Assembly (NCBI GenBank): GCA_012961745.1 | Contig: DTYT01000179.1 | Span: forward strand, 1 to 9,608 | Direction of reading: 5' to 3' | Source of the DNA: Kiritimatiellia bacterium | GTDB taxonomy: Bacteria; Verrucomicrobiota; Kiritimatiellia; B70-G9 | Length of the DNA stretch: 9,608 nucleotides | Part shown: positions 8,809-9,608 of the stretch, piece after piece | Layout: every line of letters begins with the position of its first letter | How positions within the stretch are numbered: position 1 is the stretch's first letter | Translations under genes and position numbers: made by a program | The notes under the pieces: model-generated | Databases searched by the model: none | Told to the model about the DNA's origin: nothing | What the model saw: only the letters and a program-made list of their open reading frames with translations

Positions 8809-9381
8809 CTACAGGGTGATGGACGCCCACTTCACTAAAACCAGCGGAAGCGGTTGCTCAAACGTAGTGAGGCGGTATCGGCGGCCCGTTCGAATGACGT
8901 ACCCACGCCTGATAAGTTTACGCAGGTGCCGCTCCAGTGCCGCACGGGATAGACTTAACGCCTGCTCCAAGTCGGACTTGGTGGCTGGCCCCCGCCGCAG
9001 GACTGCAACAATCTTCTCCCTCCGGAAGTGCGTGAAGGCCGTGACATGGTGAAAAACGTAGTCCACCGGATCTGCCTGTTCGGCAAACGTGTCTACCAGC
9101 GCCTCAACCAAGTCCTCTGCAAAGGGTACCAAGCGGTCCGCTGCCACGGAATACAGTGTATTTCGGCCAAGGCGGCGCGCCCTGAGCAGTCCCCGTGCGT
9201 TGAGGGCCCGCAGATACTGGCTCGTCTGTGAAAGCGGCAATCCCGTCCGGGCAGCCGAGTCGCTGACCGATTTTTCTCCGTCCACCAGTAGTATCTGGAA
9301 AAGACGCAACCTCCGCACGTTGGCCAATGCCCGGCACGTACGCCACAGGGAGGGTCCTCTTCCACTCGGACTTTGTTCCAT
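8809..9381 (-). CDS. ArsR-like transcriptional regulator with two winged-helix domains
   Basis: This 190-aa DNA-binding protein has two helix-turn-helix modules. The first (about 11-80) follows the ArsR pattern: LANVRRLRLFQILL, then the recognition region RTGLPLSQTSQYLRALNARG (45-64) and the wing LGRNTLYSV (71-79). A linker helix with FAEDLVEALVDTFAEQA follows. The second module (about 115-172) contains REKIVAVLRRGPATKSDLEQ and LSRAALERHLRKLIRRGYVI. Only one cysteine is present (C16), so there is no ArsR-type metal-thiol site and the signal is unknown. The ATG at 9381 lacks a Shine-Dalgarno, but a good promoter places the transcription start at or next to this codon, implying a leaderless mRNA. 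Palindromes C and D flank the gene and D covers its promoter, so autoregulation is likely. Confidence 0.85.
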   Translation of the reverse strand: MEQSPSGRGPSLWRTCRALANVRRLRLFQILLVDGEKSVSDSAARTGLPLSQTSQYLRALNARGLLRARRLGRNTLYSVAADRLVPFAEDLVEALVDTFAEQADPVDYVFHHVTAFTHFRREKIVAVLRRGPATKSDLEQALSLSRAALERHLRKLIRRGYVIRTGRRYRLTTFEQPLPLVLVKWASITL

Positions 9382-9384
9382 ACA

Positions 9385-9471
9385 TCACAGTTTACGAAGT
9401 GTGACACGATAACTCAAGTAAAGCCCCAACGCCATCACCAACCCTATCAGACAAGCAAACCACCACCGCAA
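9385..9471 (-). CDS. Possible tiny membrane peptide upstream of the regulator
   Basis: From a TTG at 9471 the frame gives about 28 residues containing one strong membrane span (RWWFACLIGLVMALGLYLSY) and a basic tail RVTLRKL. It stops 3 nt before the regulator ATG. Aromatic residues border the hydrophobic stretch and positive charges lie at the ends, as in genuine single-span peptides. There is no ATG start and no clear ribosome binding site, and the frame is closed by a stop at 9489-9487. It may be the end of a frameshifted gene or chance. Confidence 0.2.
   Translation of the reverse strand: MRWWFACLIGLVMALGLYLSYRVTLRKL
9386..9403. promoter_or_regulatory. Palindromic putative operator, copy D, on the regulator promoter
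   Basis: CACAGTTTACGAAGTGTG differs from copy C by one base in the left arm. It begins 5 bp upstream of the regulator start codon and covers the -10 box and part of the spacer of the predicted promoter. Binding here would block RNA polymerase, the expected design for negative autoregulation. Confidence 0.6.
9389..9417 (-). promoter_or_regulatory. Predicted leaderless promoter of the ArsR-like gene
   Basis: On the minus strand TTGAGT (9417-9412) and TAAACT (9394-9389) are separated by 17 bp. Seven bases separate the -10 box from the ATG at 9381, so transcription should start at about the A of the start codon. This explains the missing ribosome binding site. Confidence 0.5.
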
Positions 9472-9493
9472 TACGTCGCGCCGCCATCACCCA

Positions 9494-9607
9494 TCATTCC
9501 AACCGCCGCCTGGCCAGGATGCACCATAGTGCCGACTGCAAAAGAGACACCGGCAACCCTCCCCCCGTCAACCGGCTCCTCCAAACGATGCCGGAGCGCA
9601 AGCGCGA
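9494..9607 (-). CDS. Possible C-terminus of a gene entering from the right edge
   Basis: A minus-strand frame open from the window edge encodes 37 residues, including SGIVWRSRL and SLLQSALWCILARRRLE, before a TGA at 9496-9494. The basic end and hydrophobic patch are compatible with the tail of a membrane-associated protein. An ATG overlaps the stop (ATGA at 9497), but its frame closes after 16 codons. Too little is visible to name the gene or to exclude chance. Confidence 0.25.
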   Translation of the reverse strand, partial: SRLRSGIVWRSRLTGGGLPVSLLQSALWCILARRRLE

Positions 9608-9608
9608 A

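Overview
The window is GC-rich bacterial chromosome with mostly housekeeping genes. I see no phage, IS element, CRISPR array, tRNA or rRNA. The phylum is not certain. A glutaminyl-tRNA synthetase (GlnS) beside a separate GluRS, the GC content, and TTCCAAG/CTTGGAA palindromes between genes fit a member of the PVC group such as Kiritimatiellota or Lentisphaerota. That assignment is a guess from memory of such genomes, not a demonstrated match.

Layout. At the left edge gltX (GluRS, minus strand, only its 5' end) is divergent from glnS (GlnRS, plus). glnS overlaps the start of a 509-aa polytopic GT-C-type membrane protein. That gene converges on, and overlaps by 62 bp, a minus-strand DUF4213/DUF364 protein. 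About 600 bp without a convincing gene follow; they hold short phased palindromes and a hairpin just past the surE stop. surE (minus; survival protein / 5'-nucleotidase) is divergent from the plus-strand cluster dnaX - small ORF - recR. This cluster is the classic dnaX-ybaB-recR locus, except that a 95-aa protein with no visible YbaB core takes the ybaB position. The last complete gene is a minus-strand regulator with two winged-helix domains, the first ArsR-like. The right edge holds fragments of minus-strand reading frames, possibly the C-terminus of another gene and a tiny membrane peptide.

The most interesting signal is a palindrome, CACACTT-N4-AAGTGTG, found four times, always between genes. 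Two copies lie in the surE/dnaX divergent gap, one lies between the convergent ends of recR and the regulator, and one lies on the regulator's own promoter. The regulator promoter (TTGAGT, 17 bp, TAAACT) has its -10 box inside the palindrome and predicts a leaderless transcript. The simplest reading is an autoregulated ArsR-like repressor with a local regulon that includes the clamp-loader/recombination operon and perhaps surE. A dispersed palindromic repeat is the alternative.
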